The translations under genes were made by a program, and so were the position numbers. From assembly GCA_035222895.1 (NCBI GenBank), contig JAVYIG010001048.1, positions 62,001-126,000 on the forward strand: a DNA stretch of 64,000 nt. Direction: 5' to 3'. The notes below the pieces were generated by a model, which worked only from the letters and a program-made list of their open reading frames with translations, had not been told where the DNA came from and made no database searches. The DNA is from Strongylocentrotus droebachiensis. Lineage: Eukaryota > Echinodermata > Echinoidea > Camarodonta > Strongylocentrotidae. Within the stretch, counting starts at the first letter, position 1. Each line of letters starts with the position of its first letter. Below are positions 1 to 10,612 of this stretch, in pieces.

Positions 1-722
1 TAAAGCATGGGTATAGCGCGCAGTCTTTGCTCCAGACCCGGTTATTTCAAAAAAATTAAAAAATCTTCAAAACTAAGACCACACCATCTTCCAAACTAAG
101 ACCCGGTAATAAAGCATGGGTTTAGAGCGTAGTTTTTCTTCCAGACCCGGTTATTTCAAAACTTTTTAAAAATCTTCAAAACTAAGACCCCATCATCTTA
201 TTCCTGTGGAAGAACATAATTGAGCGTAGTCTTTCCTCCAGACCCGGTTTTTCACAAGTTAAAAAACAAACAAAAAACAAAACAAAACAAAACAACAAAA
301 AAACCTTTTAAACTAAGACCCGTCTATCTTCCAAATTAAGACCCGGTAATAAAGCATGGGATTAGAACGTAGTCTTTACTTCAGACTCGGTTATTTAAAA
401 AAAAAAAATCTTCAAACTAAGACCTCACCATCTCATTCCTGTGGAATAACATGGGTATAGAGCGTAGTCTTTCCTCCAGACCCGGTTATTTCAAAGGAAA
501 TAGAAATTTAAACAAATCTTCGAAACTAAGCCCATCATCTTATTCCTCTTTTTTTTCATTTAAAAAATAAATTACATTATTACATATGTGGATACAACAC
601 GTCACAAATAAATGATTGGTCGGCGGTCACACGAACTGACGAATCAGTCAAAATGGTCCATAAATATAACACACAGAGGAGGGACCGATTCGATGGTTCG
701 TTGACCGTCGACGATTTCTTAA

Positions 723-1031
723 TCATGTAAATATTCTATTGTAAACAAACAAAAGGGTATCAACTGGGTTAAAGAGCTTCCCTCTTATACAAAACTCCTA
801 AACGAGGACCCGAAAAAGGTCCTTGGATGGAAATCTCCTTTCGAGATTTTCTTTAGTAGGAAACCAGAACAAAATTATATCTCCCGTCAAAAAACAAACT
901 ATACTATCCATGGTTGGGAAAAGAATGTACAAGCTGTTCGAAGAAAGGCTTACAAGGCTTTGCAGCGTGTAAAAAAAAGAACGATTAGATCCCAGGAAAA
1001 AAAACTTAATGTACCAAACATACCAGATCAG
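723..1031 (+). pseudogene. Integrase catalytic-domain fragment (retroviral-type rve, Ginger/KRBA2-like)
   Basis: This frame is open from 723 and reads clearly protein-like from about 750: GINWVKELPSYTKLLNEDPK, then GWKSPFEIFFSRKP, then a basic stretch. The W...LP...LN...GWKSPFEI..(G/S)RK pattern is the C-terminal part of integrase cores in gypsy and in gypsy-derived DNA transposons such as Ginger. The upstream part with the catalytic Asp-Asp-Glu residues is absent, because the foldback arm begins about 20 bases before this frame. The similarity ends at CAG followed by GTAAAG (1032), a consensus splice donor, so this was probably an internal exon. It has no start codon and cannot encode an active enzyme alone. 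The exact clade is uncertain. Confidence 0.6.
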
Positions 1032-2022
1032 GTAAAGGTTGTTAATATTCTTTATCTCATTGTATAATTAAAATAATTATTTCCTTTTGATCAGTCATAC
1101 TTCATTTCAACTCCGTCTACTCTTAAAGCATCTGAAAAGTATTACTGAAAAACTTTTGGAGTTGTACGTGTTAAGTAGTTTTATATGGACGAATACTAAG
1201 TTACAGAAAGCCAGGTACATTTAGTATTTCGGCATCTTGTTCTCTTGTTTTTCCTAGCTTAGAAGAATTGTCACGTGTTAGGTTGTTTGCGTTTTATATC
1301 AAGTTCAGTTGATGTTATCAGGTTCAATATTGCCCAAATTATAACCTTGTTTGCTTGTAAAAGACATGTGAGTTACTCCACCTTTTTATACGTAATAATT
1401 ATTTTGGTTCTGTTACCGTCTGTATATTAATGAAACAACCTCTTCATTCATTTGGAATAAAATACTTTCTATCTTACAAAGTCTATGTATCCATCATTGC
1501 ATTTAATACTATAAAACCATAACCTCTGCAATTTACTCACATTGATTGAGAGAGTATATAGATATTTTATCAGTCAAAGGGTTCTGCAATCGTTCATCCA
1601 AAACATGCAAATAGGTTTCGCGCGATCTCGTTATACAGCTATTTATGATTTGTTATATGAAAGTATGCGTTGTTATTTGCTTGTTAACCGATTATCATCC
1701 CCCAAAAAAAGAAAAAACAGGGTCATAGTACATAATAAATATAAGGTATAATGTGTAAATCATCAGGGATAATTATGTTATAATAATTAATCTCAAGGAA
1801 GATATGCTGCCGGCGAAGAAGCAAATGGAGGAATAGAAAACATTATAAAAAAAAAGCTGAAGATGGAAAACGACATTGCCAGATAGACAGAGAGACAGAC
1901 AGGGAGAGGGAAAGAGAGAGAGAAAGAGAAAAAGGGTGGGGGGGGGAGGGGGCGGGAGAGATAGAAAGTTGGACGTAGTCCGTAATGTATTTATTTATAT
2001 GATTTTTGTCTCTCCGATCAAT
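1032..2022. other. Unannotated centre of the foldback element
   Basis: This is AT-rich sequence after the integrase fragment. It includes a possible splice acceptor (TTTCCTTTTGATCAG at about 1081-1095) and a GA-rich microsatellite with a G run at 1890-1960. A short open frame at 1542-1751 has no recognisable domain. I see no other coding signal. Confidence 0.4.
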
Positions 2023-2423
2023 GGTCAACGAACCATCGAATCGGTCCCTCCTCTGCGTGTTATATATGGACCATTTTGACTGATTCGTCAGTTCGTGTGA
2101 CCGCCGACCAATCATTTATTTGTGACGTGTTGTATCCACATATGTAATAATGTAATTTATTTTTAAATGAAAAAAAAGAGGAATAAGATGGTGGGTCTTT
2201 GTTTCGAAGATTTGTTTAAATTTCTATTTCATTTGAAATAACCGGGTCTGGAAGAAAGACTACGCTCTAAACCCATGTTATTCCACAGGAATGAGATGGT
2301 GAGGTCTTAGTTTGAAGATTTTTTTTTTAAATAACCGAGTCTGAAGTAAAGACTACGTTCTAATCCCATGCTTTATTACCGGGTCTTAATTTGGAAGATA
2401 GACGGGTCTTAGTTTAAGAGGTT

Positions 2424-2455
<32 letters not shown>

Positions 2456-2775
2456 GTTTGTTTTTTAACTTGTAAAAAACCGGGTCTGGAGGAAAAACTA
2501 CGCTCAATACTTATATATGTTCTTCCACAGGAATAAGATGATGGGGTCTTAGTTTTGAAGATTTTTAAAAAGTTTTGAAATAACCGGGTCTGGAAGAAAA
2601 ACTACGCTCTAAACCCATGCTTTATTACCGGGTCTTAGTTTGGAAGATGGTGGGGTCTTAGTTTTGAAGACTTTTTTTTGTTGTTGAAATAACCGGGTCT
2701 GGAGCAAAGACTGCGCGCTATACCCAGCTTTATTACAGGGTTTTAGTTTTAAATTCGACAAAATATCCCTTCAAA

Positions 2776-3056
2776 TTTATTACATTTGTGGGTAAAGTCA
2801 TTATTACATTTGTGGGTGATTCAAAATATCACTTCAAATTTATTACATTTGTGGGTAAAGTCATTATTACATTTGTGGGTGATTAAAAATTATTACATTT
2901 GTGGGTAAAGTGGTTATTACATTTGTGGGTGAAATTATTACATTTGTGGGTAAAGTGTTATTACATTTGTGGGTGTTGTTACATTTGTGGGTAAAGTGTT
3001 ATTACATTTGTGGGCGTTATTACATTTGTGGGAGTTATTACATTTGAGGGTGTAAC
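2776..3056 (+). repeat. TTACATTTGTGGG minisatellite
   Basis: Twelve copies of TTACATTTGTGGG or one-base variants occur here, spaced 14-25 bp apart and separated mostly by TAAAGT(CA)TTA or TGATT. The first copies alternate as dimers of about 65 bp; the last three are compressed. The array abuts the right end of the foldback element and ends in a run of about 16 C at 3058-3073. Confidence 0.9.
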
Positions 3057-3130
3057 ACCCCCCCCCCCCCCCCACATCAATTTACGCTTCGCTCGCTACC
3101 CTCTACCTGATTGTAAATACTTTGTATATA

Positions 3131-3640
3131 ATATGTACGCATAAAACACTGATCTTTATGATGTCTTCAACGAGACATAGCTTCTTCTCCCCTTGCAAAC
3201 GAGAAAGAAAACAAGGTCATTAAAAGGGATTAAGCGACAAATAATGATTGTGATTCAAATTGATGCCAATCATTGTTTGAATAACACCAAAATCTTCTTT
3301 GTAAAAACAACTTTTACAAATCTCAGCCATGCTTACTGAGTTGAGACGTTCATTCAATTTAAAATACTCATTAAAGAATACACTTCTCCTAAGCTGAAAA
3401 TGATCTTACAGCATAATGGCAGAATTGCATGGCTGAGATTTGTATAAGTCGTTTTTACAAATAAGATTTTGGTGAAAAGCATTGCTTATTCAAAAAAATC
3501 TTTGCATCAATTTGAATCACAATGATTATTTTTCGCAAGATCCTTTTATTAAATAACCTTGTTTTCTTTTTCGTATGCAGGGGGAGAAGAAGCTATGTCA
3601 CGTAAAGAAATCATAAAGATCAGTTGTATTATGCGCATAT
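3131..3640. mobile_element. Palindromic non-autonomous element, about 510 bp
   Basis: Bases 3131-3333 pair with the reverse complement of 3427-3640 with scattered mismatches. Ends read ATATGTACGCATAAAACACTGATC on the left and the near-matching complement on the right. The loop of about 95 bp has no coding capacity. No clear target duplication was found, so the superfamily is unknown. Confidence 0.75.
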
Positions 3641-4553
3641 ACATATGAATACAGAACAAAATGTTGATTATCAGAATGTCCTTTTGGAATACCTTTATAA
3701 AAATACCCCATCTTACTTTGCCGATATCACATTGTCTTTAGCTAGTGTCAGTATTAGTATGTGCCAATATAAAGTTGTTATTCTTTATTCAGTTCAATAT
3801 AATGCTTTTCCTCAAAAATAGTTCCGCTATTTTTTTAGGGTTGAGACGCTAAGAAATGGTTTCAAATGTACATTACACAAACCCTGAACAATTGCATAAT
3901 GCCGATGGTGGTTCTCTCTCTCTCTATTTATTTTAATCATGCATTATCAACTACATATAAAGCAGCAACAAAAAGCTAAGGGTTATCTGGGATAGGTGAA
4001 AGTGAGAGTTAAAAAGAAAGTCATGTCAAAATGGCGCTTCACCTCCCCCTCCCCCCCCCCCCAAAAAAAAATAAAAAAATGAGTGGTCCTCCTCTCCAGC
4101 ATCCCCCTCCGCTTATTCACCGGCCGCAACATTTCCCCCCAAAAAACTGGACAAATATATATGCTCTTACCCCCCCCCCCCCCCCCGCTCACTCGCCGTT
4201 CGCCGGCTGGCTGATTCGCCGCTAAATATTTTCTCAAGATTTGCCCCCCCCCCCCCCCCCCCCTCTTGCCGCCGGCTGGATCCGCCCCTGCTACAAGCGG
4301 GCATAATTTTGGAAGGGGGAGGCTCACTTCACGTCTCATGTCTGATATCAACATATATCCCGTTTTAAGTTATGCTCGCGCTTGAGCAAATTTTTCGACA
4401 TTATCATTAGGGGGGCTGAAGCCTTTTGCCCGAATATCAATTTTCTGGTTTCACAATTTGGCGAGGGAGCGATACGAGCGAGCGAGCAAAAATCTGAGCA
4501 TAAGTATGTTGTGTAAGTGTTATTAATCACCAAAATATACGAGACAAGATATA
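3641..4553. other. No gene seen; poly-C rich stretch
   Basis: Runs of 10-19 C occur near 4046, 4169 and 4244, separated by short CT- and GC-rich segments. Open frames across them are proline- or glycine-rich read-through of the homopolymers. The rest is AT-rich with no recognisable feature. Confidence 0.5.
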
Positions 4554-4716
4554 TAAAGAGCACACAATGGGGGCAGTGCAATTTAAACTTCAAGGGATGG
4601 ATTATATAGTTTTTATCGCTCTTGAAAGTCAAATAGCCCTTTCATTTCTTTTTCGAGATAAACTCTTATCCATCCCTTGATATTTAAATTGCGCTGCCCC
4701 TATTGTGTGTTCTTTT
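4554..4716. repeat. Short inverted-repeat element
   Basis: The left arm from 4555 (AAAGAGCACACAATGGGGGC) pairs with the complement ending near 4715 over about 46 bp, including AAGGGATGGA against TCCATCCCTT. The loop contains CTTGAAAGTCAAATAGCCC, a sequence seen again in diverged form at 5413-5440, so the loop may belong to a dispersed family. Confidence 0.7.
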
Positions 4717-5099
4717 TAAAGAGCACAAAAAGCCCTCAGGTTAGGCAGCAAGTAGCAGAAAACGCTCTTAATACTGGACTCAACATTCAATGAAATGACG
4801 CCCACATCATTGAGTTTGAAACGCACTTCTAGTCAAGAATGGTAGAAGAATCATCTGCATGAAAAGAATAGGGATTATTGCTATACATTGTTACCTTTCT
4901 TCGCTCCAGTGATCTCAAGGCAGCAGACAGCAAGAAATTGTGTAAATAATAAAAGGTCCAAAGGAGTGGTTGTTAGAAGCTTTAACTACATAAAACTCAC
5001 ATTCTCTCCAATTTTTGACAACAAAAGGTTGTCTTGGGAACCACATCAATCTATATTTACGGATGGGGTGCAGGGGGAGAGCCTTTGCCGGCAGTCTTG

Positions 5100-5317
5100 T
5101 AGTCTAGTTCTGGACCCTATGTGAGTTTTGTTATTCGCCGACTATAAACGTTCAGCCGAGTGATGGCCGATCCTTATTGACCGCCATATCCCCACTTATC
5201 GCGCTAGAATAGGCGCGATGAGTGGGGATATGGCGGTCAATAAGGATCGGCCATCACTCGGCTGAACGTTTATAGTCGGCGAATAACAAAAATCATATAG
5301 GGTCCAGAACTAGACTA
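5100..5317. mobile_element. 218-bp near-perfect hairpin element with 9-bp target duplication (Mutator-like)
   Basis: The element starts TAGTCTAGTTCTGG and ends with the exact complement. Arms of about 105 bp pair almost perfectly and leave a loop of about 8 bases around 5206-5213. GCAGTCTTG occurs directly outside both ends (5091-5099 and 5318-5326), a 9-bp target-site duplication. A 9-bp duplication is characteristic of the Mutator/MULE superfamily, so the assignment is inferred from that length. There is no coding capacity. The high arm identity suggests recent insertion or conversion between arms. Confidence 0.85.
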
Positions 5318-5326
5318 GCAGTCTTG

Positions 5327-6710
5327 GGGCGGAGCCCCAGGAAGTTCTTGAATTAAAAAAAAAATGGAAATTCAAATTAGTCGTCACAAGCGATAGAAGT
5401 TGTTAGTTCCTCCTTGAAAGTCACAAAGCCCCTTTCATTTCATTTTAGAAATAACCTCTCTTTCTCTCTTAAAGACAATTTTATAGAACTTCTGTTTTCG
5501 TATTGTTGTACTTTCGTCCGCAGACTTCTTAGGCACATGTCGAGCCAACTCATCGGAAATGTAATCTGTAAGTGTAAATTTTAGTTTCATGTTCTTCCTT
5601 TTTTTTTTTTTTTTTTTTTCTCTCTCTCCCTCTCTCTGTCTCTCTATTTCCCCTCCATCCTCTATATTCTTCTCTTTTTAAATTATTCTCTATTTCTCTT
5701 CTCATGTTTTCCTTCCATCGTTCTCTCTTTTCCATAAAAGAATACAATTTTCTCACTTATGATGGCAAAGCCATATCAATATGGCTATGTCATCATAAGT
5801 GACATTACATATGGCATGTGTTCGTAATTTGTTATGGGCGATGTACTTTTAGTTGTTAATATGTCCCCCTGTGATTAAATATCTGTTCCATTATTTTAAA
5901 AATCCAGAAAAATCGACACTTCGAGTTATTGTGTGCACAAATCAAATGGGAGTTATCCTTGGAGTGTGTGACATGCGTTACGAGTACGTGTGACATCGCA
6001 CATAAATGCCAGTTGGAGATTCCCCATCTAAACACATGTATTGATCTCGATAAAACAAATATATAACTTTCTCATCAATTCTATTTCCGATTTTTCTAAT
6101 ACTTACACTAATCTCCAATTAAAAACAAAATACTTCGTCTACTAGCTTCCTCTCAAGACAACATTATATAAAGGCTATCTCGCTTGTCATCTCTCGATTT
6201 CAATAACTTCTTGCTTTCCTCATCTCCCAATCTATCTTGCTTGAATATTGCCCCCCCCCCCCTCTCCATATATTCCAGTCTATACACTGTATCTATTCTT
6301 CAAGTACAGGTAGATGCAAATATTACCAAAAATCCATTATATAAATCACACTCAGGATACAGCCAATTGACGAGAATTGCTTAAATCCTCATTTTACATG
6401 TATCATTAATATATGGTTTTCAATACAATGGCTATGGTGATGAGATGTCTAGGTAAAATGTTGATGTGTTTGTTAAAATTTATTACCATGATGCACCTTC
6501 TTGGTTTAAAATTGTTCATACCTTTACATACCACAGTAGAAATCAATATTTTATATTTGATGCCGAATAACATTAATATTTGGAGATTATAAACACAAAC
6601 AGGTTCCATAACCATTCGAGTGTTCCAAGAAAAAGTTAAGCAAACTTTGTCCTCGGTGTAAATTCACACTAGCACTAGCGAGCTCTCCGATCCAGTCTAG
6701 ACTCTTCGCT
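5327..6710. other. No gene seen
   Basis: AT-rich sequence with a T run and CT-rich tract at 5599-5700, and a C run at 6250-6261. Small open frames show no domain, codon bias or paired splice sites. Confidence 0.5.
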
Positions 6711-7062
6711 TTGTGGATCGGGGGGGGGGGGCAAAAGGCACTTGTCTCTCTCCCCTCTCCTCCCCCGCCCCCGCCAACAAAAAGAAGAGAAAGAATGGAA
6801 AGGGAAAGAGGAGAGTTAAAAGGGAACAAAAAAGAGGAAGAAGAAAAGAAGGGGGAGATCAGTTCCCGCCAACAACATGTCGATCGGGGGGGGGGGCGAA
6901 AGGCCCTTGCCTCACTCCCTAGCAAACCTAAAAGAGAGAGAAGGAAGGGAAGGGTAAGGGAAGGGGGAGGGAAAGGTAAGGAAAGAAAGAGAGAAAGAAG
7001 ATAGGTAGGGGAGTTTAGTTGCGATTTTCCTGCCAAGATATAGATCGGGGGGGGGGGGGCAA
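6711..7062 (+). repeat. Purine-rich repeats with GATC plus poly-G
   Basis: Three copies of (G/C)GATCGGGGGGGGGG followed by C(A/G)A occur near 6716, 6881 and 7044, about 160 bp apart. GA-rich sequence lies between them. Paired open frames on both strands are read-through of this composition. Confidence 0.7.
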
Positions 7063-7118
7063 TGGCGTACTGATGGGGGAGGGAGGGGGCTTGGAGGGAC
7101 AGATGCCCCCCAAATAAA

Positions 7119-7440
7119 ATTCAAACGTGGTTTATTTCTAATTCGATACCGGTGATTTACAAATGTTGATGAAATGACATAATTTTCCGAGATCTCTCCG
7201 CAATCTTTAGTAAATTATACATTTTTTATGCGTTTGTTGGGAAATGGCAAATTCCTGAATAAAGAAAGAAAGAATAGTGACCTGCCTTTGTCACAATTAA
7301 ATTCAAACGTGGTACATTTCTAAATCGATACCGGTGATTTACAAATGTTGCTGAAATTACATAATTTTCCGAGATTTTTCCTCACTTTTTAGTAAATTAT
7401 ACTTTTTTATGCGTTTGTTGGAAAATTACAAATTCCTAAA
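7119..7440. repeat. Two-copy tandem duplication, unit about 180 bp
   Basis: AATTCAAACGTGGT..ATTTCTAA, CGATACCGGTGATTTACAAA and TTATGCGTTTGTTGG occur in the same order at 7119-7297 and 7300-7440. The copies differ by scattered substitutions. Confidence 0.85.
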
Positions 7441-8215
7441 TTTACAGTCAGGCAAGAAATATGCTTATTTAGAGGCCTACTTGCCAGGGCCCGCAGAACG
7501 ACGGGGCTCCGGGGCCTCGAGCTCCGCCCCCACTTTTTTGGAAAAAGTATACTAAAGAGAAATAGAAAGAAAGAGGGAAAGAAAGAAAGAATTGTGACCT
7601 GCCAGTGTCACAAAATAATGAGGTATCAAAATATGCTCATCTGACCGTGATTAAATGCCTAAATCCCCTGAGCTTTCGGGAGCTCTGTCCCCTGGATTCC
7701 ACCTAGGGCCCTACGGCGGGCCCCTGGATGCTCTTAAATCTAATGGTAATTTAATGCCTAAAAACCCCGAACTTCTTGGGGCTCCGCAACTGGACCCCAC
7801 GCCAATTAGTGTCCTGACAGTGTCACAAATAAGGTATAAAAAAAAAATGCTCATCTGACCGTAATAAAACGCCTAAAACCCCTGAGCTTCCAGGGGGCTC
7901 TGCCCTTGGACCTAACCAATGGCCCTAAGTCAGGCCCCTGGATATTCATCTGACAGTAATGTATTGCCTAAAACCCCTGAGCTTCCGGGGCTCCGCCCCC
8001 TGGACCCCACTCCAATTAAGGACCTGCCAGTTTCACAAATAGGGTATCAAAATATGCTCATCTGATCGTAATTCAATGCCAAAAACCACTGAGCTTCCGG
8101 GGCTCCGCCCCCTCGACCTAACCAGGGGGCCTAAGACGGGCCCCTGAATGCTCAATGACCGTTATAAAATGCCTCAAATCCCTGAGTTTCAAGGGGGATG
8201 CATTCCCCCTCGCTT
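7441..8215. repeat. GC-rich tandem array around GAGCTTCCGGGGCTCCGCCCC
   Basis: A unit of about 95-115 bp reads roughly GCCTAAAACCCCTGAGCTTC, then GGGGCTCCGCCCC, then a TGGACCCCA or TGGACCTAACCA block. It recurs with cores near 7500, 7667, 7770, 7880, 7975, 8090 and 8180. Two versions of the unit alternate, one followed by CTGCCAGTGTCACAAATA and one by GGGCCC...GGCCCCTGGATG. CCTGAGCTTCCGGGGCTCCG is itself partly palindromic and could form small hairpins. Confidence 0.85.
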
Positions 8216-8371
8216 GAAGGAGGGGGGGGGGTGGCCTGTACAAATATCCCCCCTGAGATTACAAAAAAAAAGAGAGAAAAAAAAAGGAAGAAGAAGAAGA
8301 AGAAAACAAAATGTGATTGTTTCAATTTCAGCATAATGCATGAGAAATTAGTTATTTTTGTTATGTATGTA

Positions 8372-9213
8372 CAGTGCGTCCCAGAAAAAACGAAACCGAG
8401 AAGTATCAATGTTCTATCATAACTTAATCACAACTATAATTAATGAATGATACATATTTGGAAAGCTTAGAGTCTCCTCTTTCATGTGATGCTACTCAGA
8501 TAATGCATATTTCACGCATGAGTGATTAAAAGCAATTTGAAGGAAGGAAACCAAAAAGATAGTTGGCGGGCGGTATCTGAATTTCGAAGAAAAATTCACA
8601 TTTCTAGAAAGTTGAGTTTCTGGCCTTTCATATGACACCTCAATCAGGAAAAATGAGCAAGGAATGACAAAGTTCTGTTTGTTTAAAGTAGTGCTTGCAT
8701 TTCCATAATTTTAGTAAACGAATTCGTTTTCACTGGCTGCCTGCCGTATCAATAAACGAAATTAACAAAAGACTTAACTCCGTTTCGTTGACAATCAGCC
8801 GTAGTCGAGAGTCTTCATATGCATGGCTGATTGTCAACGAAACGGCACCCAGTGAAAACGAATTCGTTTGTTAAAATTATGAAAATGTAAGGGCTACTTT
8901 AAACAAACAGAACTTTGTTATTCCTGGCTCATTTTTCTTGATTTAGGTATCATATGAAAGAACAGAACAAGAACTTTCTAGAAATATGAATTTTTCTTTG
9001 AAATTCCGATACCGCCCGCCAAATGTCTTTTTGGTTTCCTTCCTTCAAATTGCTTTAAATCACCCATGCGTAAAATATGCATCACGTGAGTAGCATCAAC
9101 TGAAAGAGGAGACTCTAAGCTTTCTAAATATGTATCATTCATTAAATATGGTTGTGATTAAGTTATGATAAAACATCGATACTTCTCGGTTTCGTTTTTT
9201 CTGGGACGCACTG
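8372..9213. mobile_element. 842-bp foldback element, Tc1/mariner-type ends
   Basis: Ends are CAGTGCGTCCCAGAAAAAAC and its exact complement, flanked by TA on both sides (8370-8371 and 9214-9215). TA target duplication and a CAGTGCGTCCCA-type terminus are typical of the Tc1/mariner superfamily. Arms of about 400 bp pair through almost the whole element, with a loop of about 25 bases near 8805-8828 between GTTTCGTTGACAATCAGCC and its complement. There is no transposase frame, so it would need transposase in trans. Confidence 0.9.
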
Positions 9214-9215
9214 TA

Positions 9216-9947
9216 TAACTATATAGCCTACACGTATACAGTATTTTTACGATCATTAAGAGTAGTTGCGCGACGTGCGCGAACAAGCACTTCATCCCAG
9301 GATTTGATCAATTTTTCTATGATATTCAAGATATTTTATAACCCCCTTTTTACATTTCTCAGGAGTCCAAAGAGAGAGAGAAAAAAAAACCCACCCCCTT
9401 TTTAAAGAAATCTCCGGGTGAAAAGTCAAATACACCCCCTTTTTTTAATTCTCGGGCCGGATTTTGTCGCGCGAAAAAGTACCCCTTTCCTGGAGATTTT
9501 AGGAACGCGCATGCGGTCCCTCCGATCCAGGAGTGTGTGTGTGGGGGGGGGGGGGGGGTAGATGAAGACTGAAGTTCCTGACCTGGCGTGTTCAAGACTT
9601 ACAGTGGCCGTTTGTCTCTTCAGTTATTTCAAGGTAAGCCTGTACACATTCTTATTATTTTTATATTTGAGAAAGGATTTGGCTGAGGAAATTAAAGTAT
9701 TCATTAGATTTAATTAATAAACACAGTACATGTATCGTTACATGAATTCCAGAAACATTTTTTAAGAGGTGTGAAAACTGTGAACGCATCTGATTGAGAG
9801 TGATAAATAATACGGTAACTGTTGCATTGCCCAAGTCCTACTCGGTGGTTGTCATTTGTTCACACCTAAAACTTAAGGGACTAGGGGATGATATTTAAGG
9901 GCTGCAATGCATGTGATGTTTGTGTAGGTCTATGAATGAATTTAATT
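9216..9947. other. No gene seen
   Basis: Contains a G run at 9543-9558 and GC-mixed sequence around 9420-9600. An antisense open frame at 9359-9595 spans this homopolymer and has no domain. Confidence 0.5.
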
Positions 9948-10612
9948 GAATTCAGATAAATAGGGCTTAATAAGAGTCGAAAACGGTGCAACGAATCGTC
10001 TTCTTTCTATAATAATTAAATCAAACGTCTAAGCTTTTCGCGCGGGAAGGGGGAACTGAATTCAGACAAGGATTAAGAGTCGAGAACAGTACAACCAATC
10101 GTCTGCTTTCTCTAATAATTTAAGGAAACGTCAAGGCTTCCGCGCTTCGCGAGAGAGGGGGAAACTGAATTCAGATAAATAGGGCTTAATAAGAGTCGAA
10201 AACGGTGCAACGAATCGTCTTCTTTCTATAATATTTAAATCAAACGTCTAAGCTCTTAGCGCTTCGCGCGGGAAGGGGAAACTGAATTCAGACGTGAATT
10301 AAGAGTCGAGAACAGTACACCCAATCGTCTGCTTTCTCTAATAATTTAAGGAAACGTCAAGGCTTCCGCGCTTTGCGCGGAAGGGGTAAACCGAATTCAG
10401 ACAAAGATTAAGAGTCGAGCACGGTTTAACAAATCGTCTACTTTCTCTAATAATTTGATGAAGTGTCAAATCTTCAGCGCTTCGCGCGGGAGAGAGAGGG
10501 AGAAACTGAATTCATACAAGGATTAAGAGTCGAGAACGGTTCAACGAATTGTCTACTTTCTCAATAATTTAATGAAACGCCAAAACTTCCGCGCGTGAGG
10601 GGGCGTGAGGGG
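9948..10612 (+). repeat. Satellite of six units bounded by GAATTC
   Basis: Units begin at 9948, 10058, 10167, 10284, 10393 and 10508, each with GAATTCA(G/T)A. Each then carries TTAAGAGTCGAGAACGGT or a variant, AATCGTCT(T/A/G)CTTTCT, and a GC-rich GCGCTTCGCGCGGGA tail. Unit lengths are about 105-117 bp. Units 1 and 3 share GATAAATAGGGCTTAATAAG and units 2 and 4 share CGTCAAGGCTTCCGCGC, so the first four units form two copies of a dimer of about 219-226 bp. Confidence 0.93.

Larger units (their letters stand above)
1..2745. mobile_element. Long-armed foldback transposon (TU/FB-like), left end cut by window edge
   Basis: Bases 1-706 reappear as the reverse complement at about 2023-2732, giving arms of roughly 700 bp around a 1.3-kb centre. 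The arms are built of direct subrepeats: the motif CCAGACCCGGTTATTT or a close variant recurs near 32, 141, 238, 381 and 475, each with AAACTAAGACC and TAAAGCATGGG nearby, and mirrored in the right arm. Long inverted arms made of subrepeats are the known architecture of Drosophila FB and sea-urchin TU elements, so TU-like is inference from structure. The centre carries a fragment of integrase coding sequence (separate entry). The left terminus and any target duplication lie outside the window. Confidence 0.8.
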
